The translations under genes and the position numbers were made by a program. A stretch of 64,000 nt of DNA from Misgurnus anguillicaudatus (taxonomy: Eukaryota; Chordata; Actinopteri; Cypriniformes; Cobitidae), in the NCBI RefSeq assembly GCF_027580225.2, contig NC_073346.2, forward strand, positions 2,685,001 to 2,749,000, written 5' to 3'. The stretch's first letter is position 1. The number at the start of each line of letters is the position of its first letter. Shown one piece after another: positions 43,381 to 56,800 of this stretch. The notes beneath the pieces were generated by a model. That model searched no databases. It had not been told where the DNA came from and saw only the letters and a list, made by a program, of their open reading frames with translations.

Positions 43381-44034
43381 CAGTGGTGTGTAAAAGTGTT
43401 GGACCCTTCCTGGTGTAAAAGTAACACAGAATTTCAATCATACCAACAGTATAATATGGTGGTGGTGGTAGTTTGATGGTCTGGGGCTGTTTTGCTGCTT
43501 CAGGACTTGGAAGACTTGCTGTGATAAATGGAACAATGAATTCTGCTGTCTACCAAAAAATCCTGAAGGACAATGTCCAAAACACACCAGCAAGTCCACC
43601 TCTGAATGGCTGAAGAAAAACAAAATGAAGACTTTGGAGTGGCCTAGTCAAGGTCCTTACCTCAATCCTATTGAGATGCTGTGTCGTGACCTTAAAAATG
43701 CGGTTCATGCTCGAAAACCCTCCAGTGTGGCTAAATTACAAAAATTCTCCAAAGATGAGTGGACTAAAACTCCTTCACAGCGCTGTATCAGACTCATTGC
43801 AAGTCATCGCAAACACTCGATTTTAGTTGTTATTAAGTTTAGGGGGCAAAAACAAGGCCATGTAGTTTTGGATTTTGTTTTCATTCATTATAAAAAGTTT
43901 AATTTAAAAACTGCATGTGTTTACTTGTGTTATCTTTGATTAATATTTACATTTGTTTGTTGATCTGAAACATTAAAGTGTGACAAATAAGCAAAAAAAA
44001 ATCATAAAGGGGGCAACACTTTTTCACACCACTG
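43381..44034. mobile_element. Deleted Tc1-like transposon with transposase relic
   Basis: CAGTGGTGTGTAAAAGTGTT and AACACTTTTTCACACCACTG ends, flanked by TA at 43379-43380 and 44035-44036. Inside, 43440-43830 retains the C-terminal part of a Tc1 transposase on the plus strand. GGGCTGTTTTGCTGC comes from the region before the second catalytic Asp; WPSQGPYLNPIEMLCRDLK matches the usual [19 protein letters not shown] block. The N-terminus and much of the middle are deleted. It lies in or just beyond the adcy3 3' UTR. Confidence 0.88.
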
Positions 44035-44036
44035 TA

Positions 44037-44693
44037 GATTTTCACACCAGATTTTCGATGAGGACTCAGACGTTTGCATCTCACTGTATGTCCTTTAAAA
44101 ATGACTGCAACGTCAAAAAATCTAAAGTGACAAGAGTGACAATATACTAAGGTGACAAAAGTTAAACTCACAAATACAAAAAAAATGTACATATACTCAT
44201 GCTGCACGCACGCACGCTCTTCACTAAGTGGAAAAGGCAGTGTTTTAACACAGGCATTCAGAGTAGATTTTAAACAACATTCAGATACAACCGGGGCCTT
44301 CAGGATAATCTGTAATCTTTAAACAATTTTAAAATCAAAGAAGAAATAAGTACATAATTCAAAGGTTTCTTTCGAGCAGCCAGTGTATAATATACAGCAA
44401 AGTTCATAGTGTTTCCTTTGTGTAGTTTAAAATAGCTAAAACTCAATTCAGCAACCTATTCAAATCTTGTTTGGCTGTGAACACTTTATAACTTTATATT
44501 ATATTTCTCTTATATGAACACAATGTCATTCTCATTTCCTATCAACATTTCTTTCCTTTCTAATAAATACAGAAACAAATTTGAAAGTACTAATTACTGG
44601 AGCACATGGAGTCAGCGGAGGAGGTATGATGTGGAGTGTGCGAGAGAAATTTGGAGAGTTTTTTATATGACAGCGCGTGTGTGCACGTGTTGG
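44037..44693 (-). other. adcy3: adcy3 3' UTR (proximal part)
   Basis: Repeat-poor sequence directly after the adcy3 stop on the minus strand. No AATAAA lies in it, so the transcript probably runs leftward through the Tc1 remnant toward 42.4 kb. The end is not determined. Confidence 0.45.
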
Positions 44694-44876
44694 TCAAGAG
44701 CTGTCCACAACTTGGTGCGGCAGGTTGACAAAGGAGCCATTGATGAAGGAGCCTTGCTTTTCTCGTCCCTTTAGGAAATAGGTGAGCAGCTCTCCTTTCC
44801 CTTTCACGAATATTGGTCCCCTTCTCACAAAGCGGAAGCCATAGTCCTTCAAGATGCAGTAGCAGTCCTCCACCAC
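44694..44876 (-). CDS. adcy3: adcy3 terminal coding exon
   Basis: 60 codons plus TGA (44694-44696): [46 protein letters not shown]. Acceptor ctcag. Confidence 0.96.
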   Translation of the reverse strand: MVEDCYCILKDYGFRFVRRGPIFVKGKGELLTYFLKGREKQGSFINGSFVNLPHQVVDSS

Positions 44877-47800
44877 CTGAGGAAGCAGAGTTTGTTTAGC
44901 TGGCATACAATGCTCTCATAGACCATTTACGCAAAAAACGGAAATACGTCAACAAACCGTAAACGCAATTCTGGTATATGCTTTGTTGTTGGTGGGGAAA
45001 TGGCAGCTAGAGTGTTTCCAACTTTCCTAACTTGTTTACCGAAGTTCACCAGCACCGATGTGGTGAAGAGTGTGGGTGGGTGATTCTCACGAAACCATTG
45101 ATCAGAATTAACACAATACTGTGTTCTACCTTGCACAATGTGTGATTTCAACATAAGAATTTATAATTGTAAATTTTATCTCATTTTCTGCTGAAATTCT
45201 CATTACCGCAATGTGTCCGGCTGTGTTTGAACATGCGTTATGTTGGAATTTAATCAAATTAACACAAAAATATTAAGAAAAAAATAAATGGATGTTTTGC
45301 TAGACTACTTTAGATGACAGAAAAAATATTTACTGAATATTCATGTATAATAATAATGAAGAAAAATTAGTAAAATGATGTGTCCATGCCTGATGTTCTC
45401 ATCCTCCGCAACACTTTTTGAGAACAGTTTAAGCACACATACAGAATTTTAATAAAGTTTGATTTTGAGTGACCAAGCACATGGACCAGTTACTTCAAGA
45501 TGACTACCAGGTAAGATCATTTTTTTTTACAGTTAATTTGAAATATTGTCTTGTCAGAATGCTTACACGACATTTTGATGATCATTACCACAACAGATGC
45601 TTATTAAATGTTAATTGAATTAATAGAAGCATAATACTTTGATTTTAAATGCATGTGCAGAATCTCCAAATTATGTTCTTTCAGGTTTGTCATGTCATTT
45701 TGAAAATATGTCAGTGTTGATGTTTTCTGACTGTTGCGGTAATGAGATTTTTTAGGACTAATTTTTTAAATTATGTTACAAAAAGTGTTAAATGATAAGT
45801 AAAAGTTTTTAAATTAATGTTCCCATTTACTCCAGACTTTGTTTTTCAATATCTGGTGGGAAAAAAGTAAATTTAAGCAATTTTTACATTTACATGCTTG
45901 ACATTTTTAAAACCAAGTTTTCGTGAGAATTACCCGGGTATACATTCGTCCACTAAAGGGAACAAACTGGATAAGGGATATAAATTCTTCCACGCGGAGT
46001 TTATTCACATTTATCAAGGTAAGCTTTAGCTACAAAACCGGCTATAACTCCGTTAACGTTAATTGTAAATCTAGGGGTTGTGAATTTGTAATATAAGATT
46101 TAACACATCGCAGTGAATATGTCGTGTGTAAGTTATGTTTAAAGGCGGAGTCCATGATGTTTGAAGGCCAATGTTGATATTTGAAATCACCTAAACAAAC
46201 ACGTCCCTACCCCAATAGAATCTGGACCTTCTGTTGATAGACCCGCCCCACACATACGCAACCCGGCAAGGATGTCGGTTAGTAGACACGCTCCTTACTG
46301 CTGATAGGCTATAAGTGTGTTTTGATAGTCGGCCCGTCACCTTTTCTAAAGCGTTTTTCAAAAATCGTGGACTCCGCCTTTAAGTGAGATGGCATGAGAT
46401 TAACATAACCAGTAATTTGGTGTAGCTGCTGTACTAGGTAAATGTTACTGGCAGCCTGCTGCAAAGTTGTGTATTTCTATATGAGAGATAACACGCAATG
46501 TTTTCTTGTTACATGCGGTTAAAGTATCAAATATACTACAGGGACAGGTAGTAGTGAGAGGTAGATGCTTCAGATCAATGAGAGAGAGCGAGGAGCCTCA
46601 CAAACTGGAGGTTTTAATACAGATAGAATGCCGGTTGGCAAAAGTTTCCCGTTCTTGCATGTTCACTCTTCTTGCTGCGGCACTTTCTTCACGTACTATT
46701 ACTATTATATACTATTATAAACTATTATAAAGGTAGGGCTGTTTCTGGTTGGAAGACGAACAGCCTTGAACACCACAGAAAAGCGACAACTGCTATTTTT
46801 CGTATCTGCCGCTTCGATAACAGGAAGTTGTAATACACTTTGTTGACGTATTCCAGTCGAAAAATGCGGAAGTGCGTAAAAGGTCTATTGGATACTTTGG
46901 CCCTGTCCCAAATGACTTAATGCGCACTTGCAAAAGCCAACGCATGCAGTCATGTTTAAACATTTATAGTAAGATCGGAAGCGTTTTTCCACTAGTGGCT
47001 TCAACTTAGTGACACCTCAACACTAATAATATGTCATTAAATTAACTCTTTCTCCACCAGCATTTTTTCAAAAGGTTGCCAGCCAGGCCAGAGCATCCTT
47101 TATGATTTCCACAAAAGTTTAATGCCTTCCAGAAAAATGTCTTCTTTAAATATATAAACAAACAATATTTTTAATAAAATAACAGACCCTTTGCTATCAA
47201 ACAACAGCAAAAAAAAGTTTCATCCCATTTTTATTTGTTTTCTTTTTATCACCTTCTTATAATGTTCAGACTATAAAGAGGTAGATCCTATAAAAAAATT
47301 TGACCAAAAAAGCTGAGATAATTGAATTTATGAAAAGGAATTTTGTTAGAGATTAGATTCAGAGTGATTATCAAAACATACACTTATTTTTTCCGAGTAA
47401 GTTGGGTTAAGGGAACGCACACCGGTTTATACATTAAAAAACATCATATTTGTTCCAAATCATTAACGATTAACATTGGCTGCTAACGTATATTTTGCAT
47501 TTTGAAGTAGACCCTATCTGACAAGGCTTGCGCTATTTAATGTGCACTTCTGGTTTGCGATACCTCCGAGTTGTCCTAGACGCGACTGGACGGGGCTGCG
47601 CGGCCAGTGTGCGACCCCTTTAAGAGCGCCACTTTGGCTGCGAAGCATTTTATCTTCATTGATGAGATAACTCCTCAATAGTAGGGAATGAGTTAAAGGA
47701 AGGTATCATGACACTTTCCAATAGTTTAAACTAAATTTGTACTAGTAAAATCATGTGAAACACTTCACCTGGATGTTTCCCATCACCCCTGTGGACTCCA

Positions 47801-50800
47801 TGCGACTTGCGACATTCACAGTGTTTCCCCAGATGTCAAAATGAGGTTTACGGGCCCCAATAACTCCAGCCAAAACTGCTCCTTTATTCAACCCTTTAGA
47901 GAAAAGATCACACGCAAGAATGTACATGACAACAAACAGTCTCTATAATTTTTGTAAACTTTTTCATCAGCAGTACGGTGATGCACTAACCGATGCGGAG
48001 CATGAAGTTATTGAACGACTGGTAGTTGATGTTCATCAGTGTCACCTTCATGGCCAGAGCGAAATCAGCCAGATCTGCCAAGTGCTGCCATCGTTCCCTG
48101 TCTGAAATCTCTTCTTTCTATTGGCCAGATCAGAAATTTCCACCATCAATATAACCAGCGTTGTTACAGACACTAGATTGACACATTGGTAAACGTCCTC
48201 TTTTACCTTCACGCATGCATAACCATTAGTGTTATTGTCTGAAGTGACTCCTGATGCTGCCATGTAGGTGCTGCCGATAGTCTTGATTTTGGTTATACAG
48301 CGAAACTGTGGCTCATCCAAAAGCTAGGGTGCAAAAATACAACGAAAAAAGTCATTCTAATGGAAAATGTCTCACAAGCATTCAAGTTCATCAAAAATAA
48401 TAGTTCTGTCATCGTTCCAAAAGTGTCTTCTGTGGACAATATACATTTTATATCTGAGAGGGGAACTCATAGAAATGCATATGCAGGTCAGTCGCAAAAA
48501 TAACTAGACTCCACCTTTTCAGCACTAATTATCCCCTGCACATCTTTAGTAAATCCCGACAGTCGTTATTTAACACAAAATTATGGTTTGCTGTTAGTAA
48601 ATCTGGACCTTAAAAGGGACATATCATGAAAATCAGACTCTTTCCTTGTTTAAGTGCTATAATTGGGTCCCCAGTGATTCTGTCAACCTAGAAAATGTGG
48701 AAAAAAACAGTAACTTGATTACTGTACTTAAGTATTATTTTTGGGGATTTTTATTTTACTTGAGTACAATTAAAAATCAATACTTTTACTTTTATGTAAT
48801 TACATTTTTTAAAGGAAAAAAGTACTTTTTACTACTTAAAATTTTAATTACAATCAAAAAGTACTTCTATTTTAGAGATCTATTTTCGTTGCTCTATCAA
48901 ACCAATTGAATTGCGCTGATGGCCAGTTTAATTTAAATGTTATTTATTCTGGAGCCTTTGAACCACACTAAGGAATTGGCCATCAGTTCATCTAATGATG
49001 AAGATTTTTTAGCTTCTTTGAAACCGACAACACATGAAGTGTGACACGTTCCCTGCTGTTTGCAGCCTCTCTTACAAGACTAATACCTTGTTCACACTGT
49101 CAGTCCAAATCTGATTTTGGTGCATATCTTATTTGACAGACTCACTGTCCACATTGTGTATCACAACTGTTCAGATCCGATCTGTGCATCCTGTAGCCGT
49201 TTTCTGGATTATCTGCACTGTTTCTATGGCAATGACGTCACGCTGGCACGACAATCTGCCTTGACGTCTGACGTGTTTTATGGGACATGACAGCATGACG
49301 TAACCGAAAAGCTACACAAATGCGATCAGGGCGGTCAGACTGAAATGGATTTCCAGAAATGTGATTTGAAAAGGATTTCAAACCACATCTGGATGTAGCC
49401 TGAAACGGATTAGAAAAAAACAGATTTCATGTGGTTTTTAGCCGTTCCCACATTCTAAATGTGATTGGATTCCTATCGGATATGCAGCAAAATCGGATTT
49501 GGGCTGACAGTGTGAACAAGGTCTAATACACCTCTTCCTGCATCGGCTGCCTGTGAGAGGCTTGATAGAGCTTAAAATTTAAGTTAAATTCCAAGTTTTA
49601 CAATTTTCTGTAACATAAAATGACATCCAAACCCAACTCTTAACCCTAACGACAGGCAACAATTGTTCAAAAGTCTGGAAAAAATAGTATAAACCAATAG
49701 TTAAAGTGACATTCTAACTAGGGCTGTCAATAGATTAAAATATTTAATTGCGATTAATCGCATGATTTCATGAGTTAACTCGCGATTAATCGCAAGTTAA
49801 TCACACATTTTTATCTGTTTTAAATTTACCTAAATGTAACACTTTTCAAGTTTTTAATGCTCTAATCAGCATGAATTTGGATAATATATATGCTATATGC
49901 AAATGTATGTCTACAACAGCCTGTTTACATTTTCAACAGAACCATCAGCCATAGTTTTATAAATGTTTTTGCCTTTAGAAGACCTTGTTCTTTCTCCATT
50001 TCTGTTTGCTGCTGCATCATTTGTGACCTGTGCTGGCAAATTGAGTTGGGATGAGCACATTTTCAAAAATGTGTCATTTATATTTTAACATGATTAAAAA
50101 ACTTCAAAACAATTGGAACAATTGTTGGAATCTGACAAAGCATGACAGAACTATACATGTTAATGCAGAGCAAAAACAATATCAATATATGTTACATATA
50201 TGTTTTTCTTTTATCGTTTAATTTTGACATTGAGACAGACCACTTTAAGATACTGTAGGATAATGCAAGGGTTTAATATAATGACACAACAGATACTTTT
50301 CCTTAACAGTTAACCAAACATTCACTTCAGATATAACAGATTATAGGTCATACCTGCGTGAATTCTTGTCAAAACAGATATTTTTAAAACTGTAATTTTG
50401 TGTTAGATGTCTTTATATATCTGGGTCGCGCACTCGTGTGTTTGTGTGCATGCGCTTCAGACTTCTGCGTCAGACATCGCTTTTGAGTCTTGTCACTCTT
50501 AATAACTCTTTTAACATCAATCAGATCCCGAACTTTATCTCTCTTAATAATTACTTTAACATCAAGCAAGTCCTGCAGTCTATTTTCTATAATTTCTGAA
50601 TGCTTTAAAAACGAAACTAAAAAGTGAAAGACGATTTGGGACGGTACACCTCACAGAAAACGTGCAGATAAAGATCATTTTAGATGTTTAATGACCATTA
50701 AGAGCATTGGATTTGACTTGATTTCATGCTCTCTGCTCCCCATAAAAACAAGTCTTGCAGGTTTGGAACAATACACATGACAGAATTACTATTCATTTAA

Positions 50801-53800
50801 ACTGTAACAAATGTATTTCTTACACTATCAAAGTCGGAAATGATTTCATTGAGGAACCTCAGGCACTCGATCCCGCCATTGTTGATGCTTTCCTCCGTGT
50901 AGAAATCAGAGAAGTTTGGTATGGACGCAAACATGACTCCGATCTCATCGTAGGATTGGCTGTAGAGCTCCTGCAATGTGTATATGGTAAATAAAACTCA
51001 AACAGCGATAGGCTTTGATGGTGTGGATATTTTTGACAGATGTTTCTCACCTCATCTCTTTTCTTGGAGCCCAGGAAGTGTCTGGCAACGTGCTCTGGGA
51101 GCATGTTAGTGACCAGTGCTTCGTTCCAGCGTCTCATCTCGTACACCTTTTCCTTCTGTTCGTGAACTTCAATCTTCCACAAGAACAGCGTGCGTGCAAG
51201 CTTCTCAACCTGAGCGACAGAAACATAGAAACATGAGCAAATAGACATATAATAAAACCAACCATATAATTTACCTATTTTTAGAATAGAAAGTAAACAG
51301 GCTTATCAGTTTTGACTCTGAGTTTTTTGTCATTGATTTACAGTTTTCAGCATACTGTAAAATCATCCTGCATAATGTAAAGATAATTTTGATATCCTTA
51401 ATACTGACTGAGTAAGATCATGTCAAAAATTGAACTTTGATGCACCTTTGATCCTATTGCCGATCTTCACACATCTTTAGCAGTTGTTGCGGTTGTGTGT
51501 TTTAAATAATTTTTATATGTAGTGAAGTAGTCAAATGGTAATGAACAGGTTGTGTTATGTGCAGAGGTGGACAGTACTTATTTTTGTGTGTGTTTGAGTG
51601 TTGTGTTGAGTGTTTGTCTTGGGAAAAAATGGACTTTATTACATTATAAAGCATAAAATCATACAGTTTCTTCCTTTATATTGCATATATGTTTAATATC
51701 TAAATACATTAAAATTGTATGCTCTGGTACTTTTACTCAAGTAAAAGTACTTTTAACTAAAGTAAAAGTAAAAAAGTAGATGTTCATTAAATGTTAAATG
51801 TAAATGTATTTAATGTAAAACAAAATCGTGTATTTATGAAATGTAGTGAAGTAAAATGATGATATTCTCTGGAATGTATGTTTTATCATACGGATAAAAT
51901 ACGATTACTTGAGGTATACAAATACTTTACTACTGCCCACCTCAACCTTCTCAAACCTATATAAATAATTGAAGCATATAAATAAACTTAAAAATATTGA
52001 GCATTAGTCTTAGGTTTGGTACTGTATGTCCATTCTATTGCCACTGTACGTCACTTTATGTCAAATCTGGTTCCTAATGCAGAACCTGCTCTGGACCACT
52101 GATTTAATGTGAAAGATTGTGTGAATCCTTGTACGAGAGAGAGAGAAAGAAAGAAAGAGAGAGAGAGAGATTCTTACATGTCGGGAAAAGTAGTAGAAGC
52201 TGATCATCATGATGAAGATCATCACACTCATGGTGTATTTGGATGGCACAAGATAAATCCTGTGGGAAAAGAACTTTATTCAACTTCCAAAATAAACAAC
52301 TAAACAGCACATTTAATAATCTCTACAGGGCAAACACTTAACTAGATATTTACATTTTATAAATGCTGTCTTTCCCTACCAAGGTCATAAAACACAATGT
52401 CAAAGTTGGCCTGACAATGTTTGTGTCTCTATAATAATCTACACTTTATAGTACAAACTTTAACCTTAAAGGGGTCCTATAATGCCATTGACAAAGCTTT
52501 GATTTTTGGGTCCACTAGTATAGGTTTTCATTTAAAAAACAACATTATTTTAACATATTTTTCATTATTGCACCACCTCTTTTCCAAACAGTAGCTCCAG
52601 TCTCTATAAAGCCCTCTCCCAAAACTCTCAGTCTACTCTGATTGGTCAAGCTGGCACAGTCTGTTGCGAGTGGTCACTCACCACTTAAAGTGTGTTTCTA
52701 TAATGTCCTGCCACTTTCCATAACTGCGAGCTTCCGCTTTTCAGGTGTAAATGATGTAGTAAGTTTAGCCATATCAATTCAAACCTAAGTCTAAGTTTAA
52801 AGAGCACTTACAGATGGTTTCATCGGACGTAACTTCTGGTCTGTATTTGTGACACGTGCTGGCTAATTTTGAGCTTGAGGCAAAAGAAAGTATAAAATAA
52901 AGCAATAAGCCCCAGGGTTACCAGTGCATTTTATAACAGCTAAGGGTTGTTGTTAGGCATGACGCGAAGCATAACGTTTTCATAAAATTAAACACAAATA
53001 AGTTGTAATTATATTAGTACAAATATTACTCTTCCGCCAAACAAAGTAGTTCCTCAGAATCAAGTGTGACTGAAACAGAGCGCAGTTCACAAACAACACA
53101 GATGCAGCAAAGACATAATAAAAATATGATTACAGACTATGGGGTTTATTTTTATAAATGAACATTCATCTAAAATATACATTAACATTTATATCGTGCC
53201 ACTGTTGAAGTGATAATCAAATATGCTTGGAAGCATGCTGAACTTCTCGTTCCCCGTCAGCGTTTTTTTTTTAAGTTGCCACCCAGTTTTAGTTTAATGC
53301 CTTCCAGAAAAATTATCTTCTTTAAATAAACATAAAATATATCAAATGAAAGAACAGACACTCCGCTTTAAAAAAAAGTTTCATCATACCTTCATTTGTT
53401 CTCTTATCACCTCTCAAAGTTCAGCTAAAAGCGGAGATAATTCAATTTTTGTTTGAGATCAGATTCAGAGCACACAGTGTTTTCAGTGTTGAGTGAATGT
53501 GTCAGTGTTTAAGTTGGGTAAGATCGCCATCAAGTGGATAATAGCGGACCTATGGGGGTAGAAACTCCTCAGAGAACGTTTTCTCTTTATTGACGACATG
53601 ACTCAACAATATTGACATTTATCTGGATATCGCCATTAATTGTGCAATTGTAGAAACATTAAAAATACGATTAAAGACTCTGGTGTTTATTTTCATAAAT
53701 CAGTACGCAGCAACATGGCGCAGTGATACTTATGTAATGCGGTTTAAACCGTCGGCTTACCGGGGTATTTTATCACGGCTTAGAACGTGTTTCAACCAAT

Positions 53801-56800
53801 CAGAATGAAGAACCAGAACGGGCCGTTTTATAAATGACAATTTTGGTCGAAATTGAGTTTTTCATAAAAATAACTACATTAAGCCCTTGTCTATCAATCC
53901 CAATGCTCTAAATACAGGGCTCAAAATTAACTTTTTTATTTGGTAGCACTGGTGCTCCCAACTTTAAAGAGTTAGGAGCACCAGCAAAAATTTAGGCACA
54001 TCCATCCAAAAATTATAAAACACCACAACTACAATGTAAATGTTAATAAATTTATTCTTTACACATCCAGGCTTTACACATCCTATGGCCAGCAGCATTT
54101 AAAATTTGGTCTTCTATTTTATTTTTTATTTTTTTGCTGCATAGATTCCTAAATTAATACCCAAATGCTGTTGAAATAGTATAGCAGCAATAATAATTTA
54201 ACAATTACAGGTAACATGATTAAGATTACAATAGAAAATCTAGCAAACACGTAAAACACTGATTAATTGTGACATTACAAAAGTGACCTTAATATAGAAG
54301 GCTAATATATATTGGTATTGATAACTGCATACCAGGATGCTATTACTACTAAATAGGCAATGTTTTAAAAATACAACAAAAACATATCATCAGCATTGTC
54401 GTATTCCACAGCAACATGGGCCACAAAGATGTTTGTCGGATGTCCATTCACCAGCGCATGCGCACATACACTATCAAACACTCTTTGACAGACAGGTCAG
54501 TGTCTCCATTAATAATGAACACATTTGTCACGACACGTCATGTATTTTTGGCACTTTCGGCATGTTTAATCAAGGTCTGGCGCCACCAATACCGTTTTAC
54601 AGGATTTACAATAAAACACAGTAAGTACAACAAGCCATTTTCATAGCGGAGCCACTCGTAATCTTTAAGCCACTCTCTCCGAAAAGTTTAACGTCAAATC
54701 TTATCTTCCGGTGGTGGAGTCGCATTTGAATACGGATCGTCGTCATTAATTACAGTAGTAACATTGGCTGTAATCGGCTCGTTCTCGTCATGCTCGCGGT
54801 TCATCTTTTCATATTTCCGCGCTTCACATACCAACGTAGCACGGCAACTAGGAATGACTGACGCTCATATTAGCCAATCTGCGGTCTTCATTAAACGCAA
54901 GAACTTAATAGTGACATTTGATTGGTTATGTAACGTTGGAGAGAACACTGAACCTGGGACAGCGCCAGCACGCAGCATCTCAATCTAAATCAAGTCGCAC
55001 CACAACAAAATTGGCAGTCGCACAAATGCTCCCAAATATATTTTAAGGTCGCACAGATACAATTTCGGTCGCATATGCGACCAAAATGGTCGCAATTTCG
55101 AGCCCTGAAATAGTTATTAAACATCTAAAAATGTCCTTTATTTGTATGTTTTCTGATAGGTGTACCATCTTAAATGCTTAATCTAATACAAAAAGTTGCG
55201 TCTCCATTCAAATGAGCATCTGACATTTTGGTTTCATTTTTAAAAACATATAGGAATTAGAAAACTTTCTTTCTCACACTGACTGACAGATCCGTGTCCT
55301 TGTTCCCTAGTTTAGTTCGTCCCTATTTAAAGCCATTGTGTTTGAAGTCTTGTGTCGGATCATTGTGTGTGTCATGTTTGACACCGTCATGGGTCCTGTC
55401 TTGTTTTGCCCTGTCTCGCTATACGTTATCTGTATTCTTGCCTTGTTTACCCCCTCGAGGGTGTTTTGTTATATAATAAAAGTCTTTTGGTTGAGAGCTG
55501 TCTGCACTTGGGTTCTGTCCTCCCCACTCATGACAGTATTTCTTATATTATGTTAAAAACATCTCCCATTGGTGTGGAGCTTTGTAACTTTGTGATGACA
55601 TTTTTATGCTCAAACAGCATCATTAAAAATGTAAAAAGCATAACGGGGCCCCTTTAAAGCTTATAATAATAATAATAATAATAGTGATGCTTGCCTTAGC
55701 ATGCACTACTACTAATAATACGAAAATGTGCAAAAGTGGTTTGATTCATGCCTGACCCACCTGTAGTCCTTAAACCGAGACAGATCGTACACGTCAAAGA
55801 TGTCCCGCCAGCTGTAGATGTTGACCACGCCTGTAGCTACTGTGATCAGTAGCATGAGGGTGAGTTTGACCATGTGGCTGACCTGCACCAGCATGGTGGT
55901 GGCGATCAGGGCTAAAACTGCAATGTAGTTGTAATATTTAGGATTCTCCAAACAGCCCCTGGTTCCTGGTGTGACTGGAGTGGTCTCTGTCGCATCATTT
56001 GTGGAGATCTGAGATGGCCGACAGCTTAGCTACAAAAGCAGACATCATTAATGAGTTTGAGCTTTGAAGCACTAAAGAACACACATCAATATAAACCTTT
56101 TATTATATACTAATAGGAATTCAATGCTTATGGTAATAGGTGGTAAAGAAAAAGGGTGTAGATCAGGTATGAACTTTTGGAGGTTGAAGTGTCAACTGTA
56201 CACTTTCAGTAATTATTGTATTCAAATTTTGCTGGGGTGTGTGTGTGTGTTAGAGATGCGCGGATGGGCTTTTATTTCATCCGCAACCGCATCACAAAAC
56301 TCATCATCCGTCCGCCATCCATCCGCACCAACGTTTCTGACCAGTTTTCAAAACCGCACCCGCCCGCCATCCGCTGACTGGGCGATGCAAGGCGCTGCTG
56401 ATGACAGCCGCTGCTGATGACAGCCGCGAGACTAGAAAGCCCTAGAATATAAGCAGTGAACTCAGGCTATGTTTACATTAATGCGTTTATCCTTTAAAAT
56501 GCGTTACTTTCGCTACGTTTACGCCTTTCATCTGCATCACCGTTTTCGACCCTCATAAACGGATTCGTTCGTCAACGCTGCAGACCCTGTTTTAGTTTAA
56601 GAAATCAGACGTTGCGCTGAGTGTAAATGTAGATGGAGTCTAAACAAACAGCTGGTGTTAACGTGACAGCGCATCATTTTCAAAGTAAAAATTATTTTAT
56701 TCAGGTAAATGGAGGTTTGCAACGGAGGTTTTGACAAAAATAGTAAACATCTACCAACCAGCTATTATAAATGCTATATCGGATTGTTTTAACATGTATC

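Noticed and set aside
43625..43939. Independent protein-coding gene
   Set aside because: It is the C-terminal remnant of a Tc1 transposase lying between matched TIRs.
52299..52420. Extra adcy3 exon between 52259 and 55761
   Set aside because: The only acceptor-donor pair noticed (31 nt, minus strand near 52385-52415) breaks the frame.
54337..54988. Coding capacity in the CAGGGCTC element
   Set aside because: The frames overlap each other in different phases and show no transposase motif.
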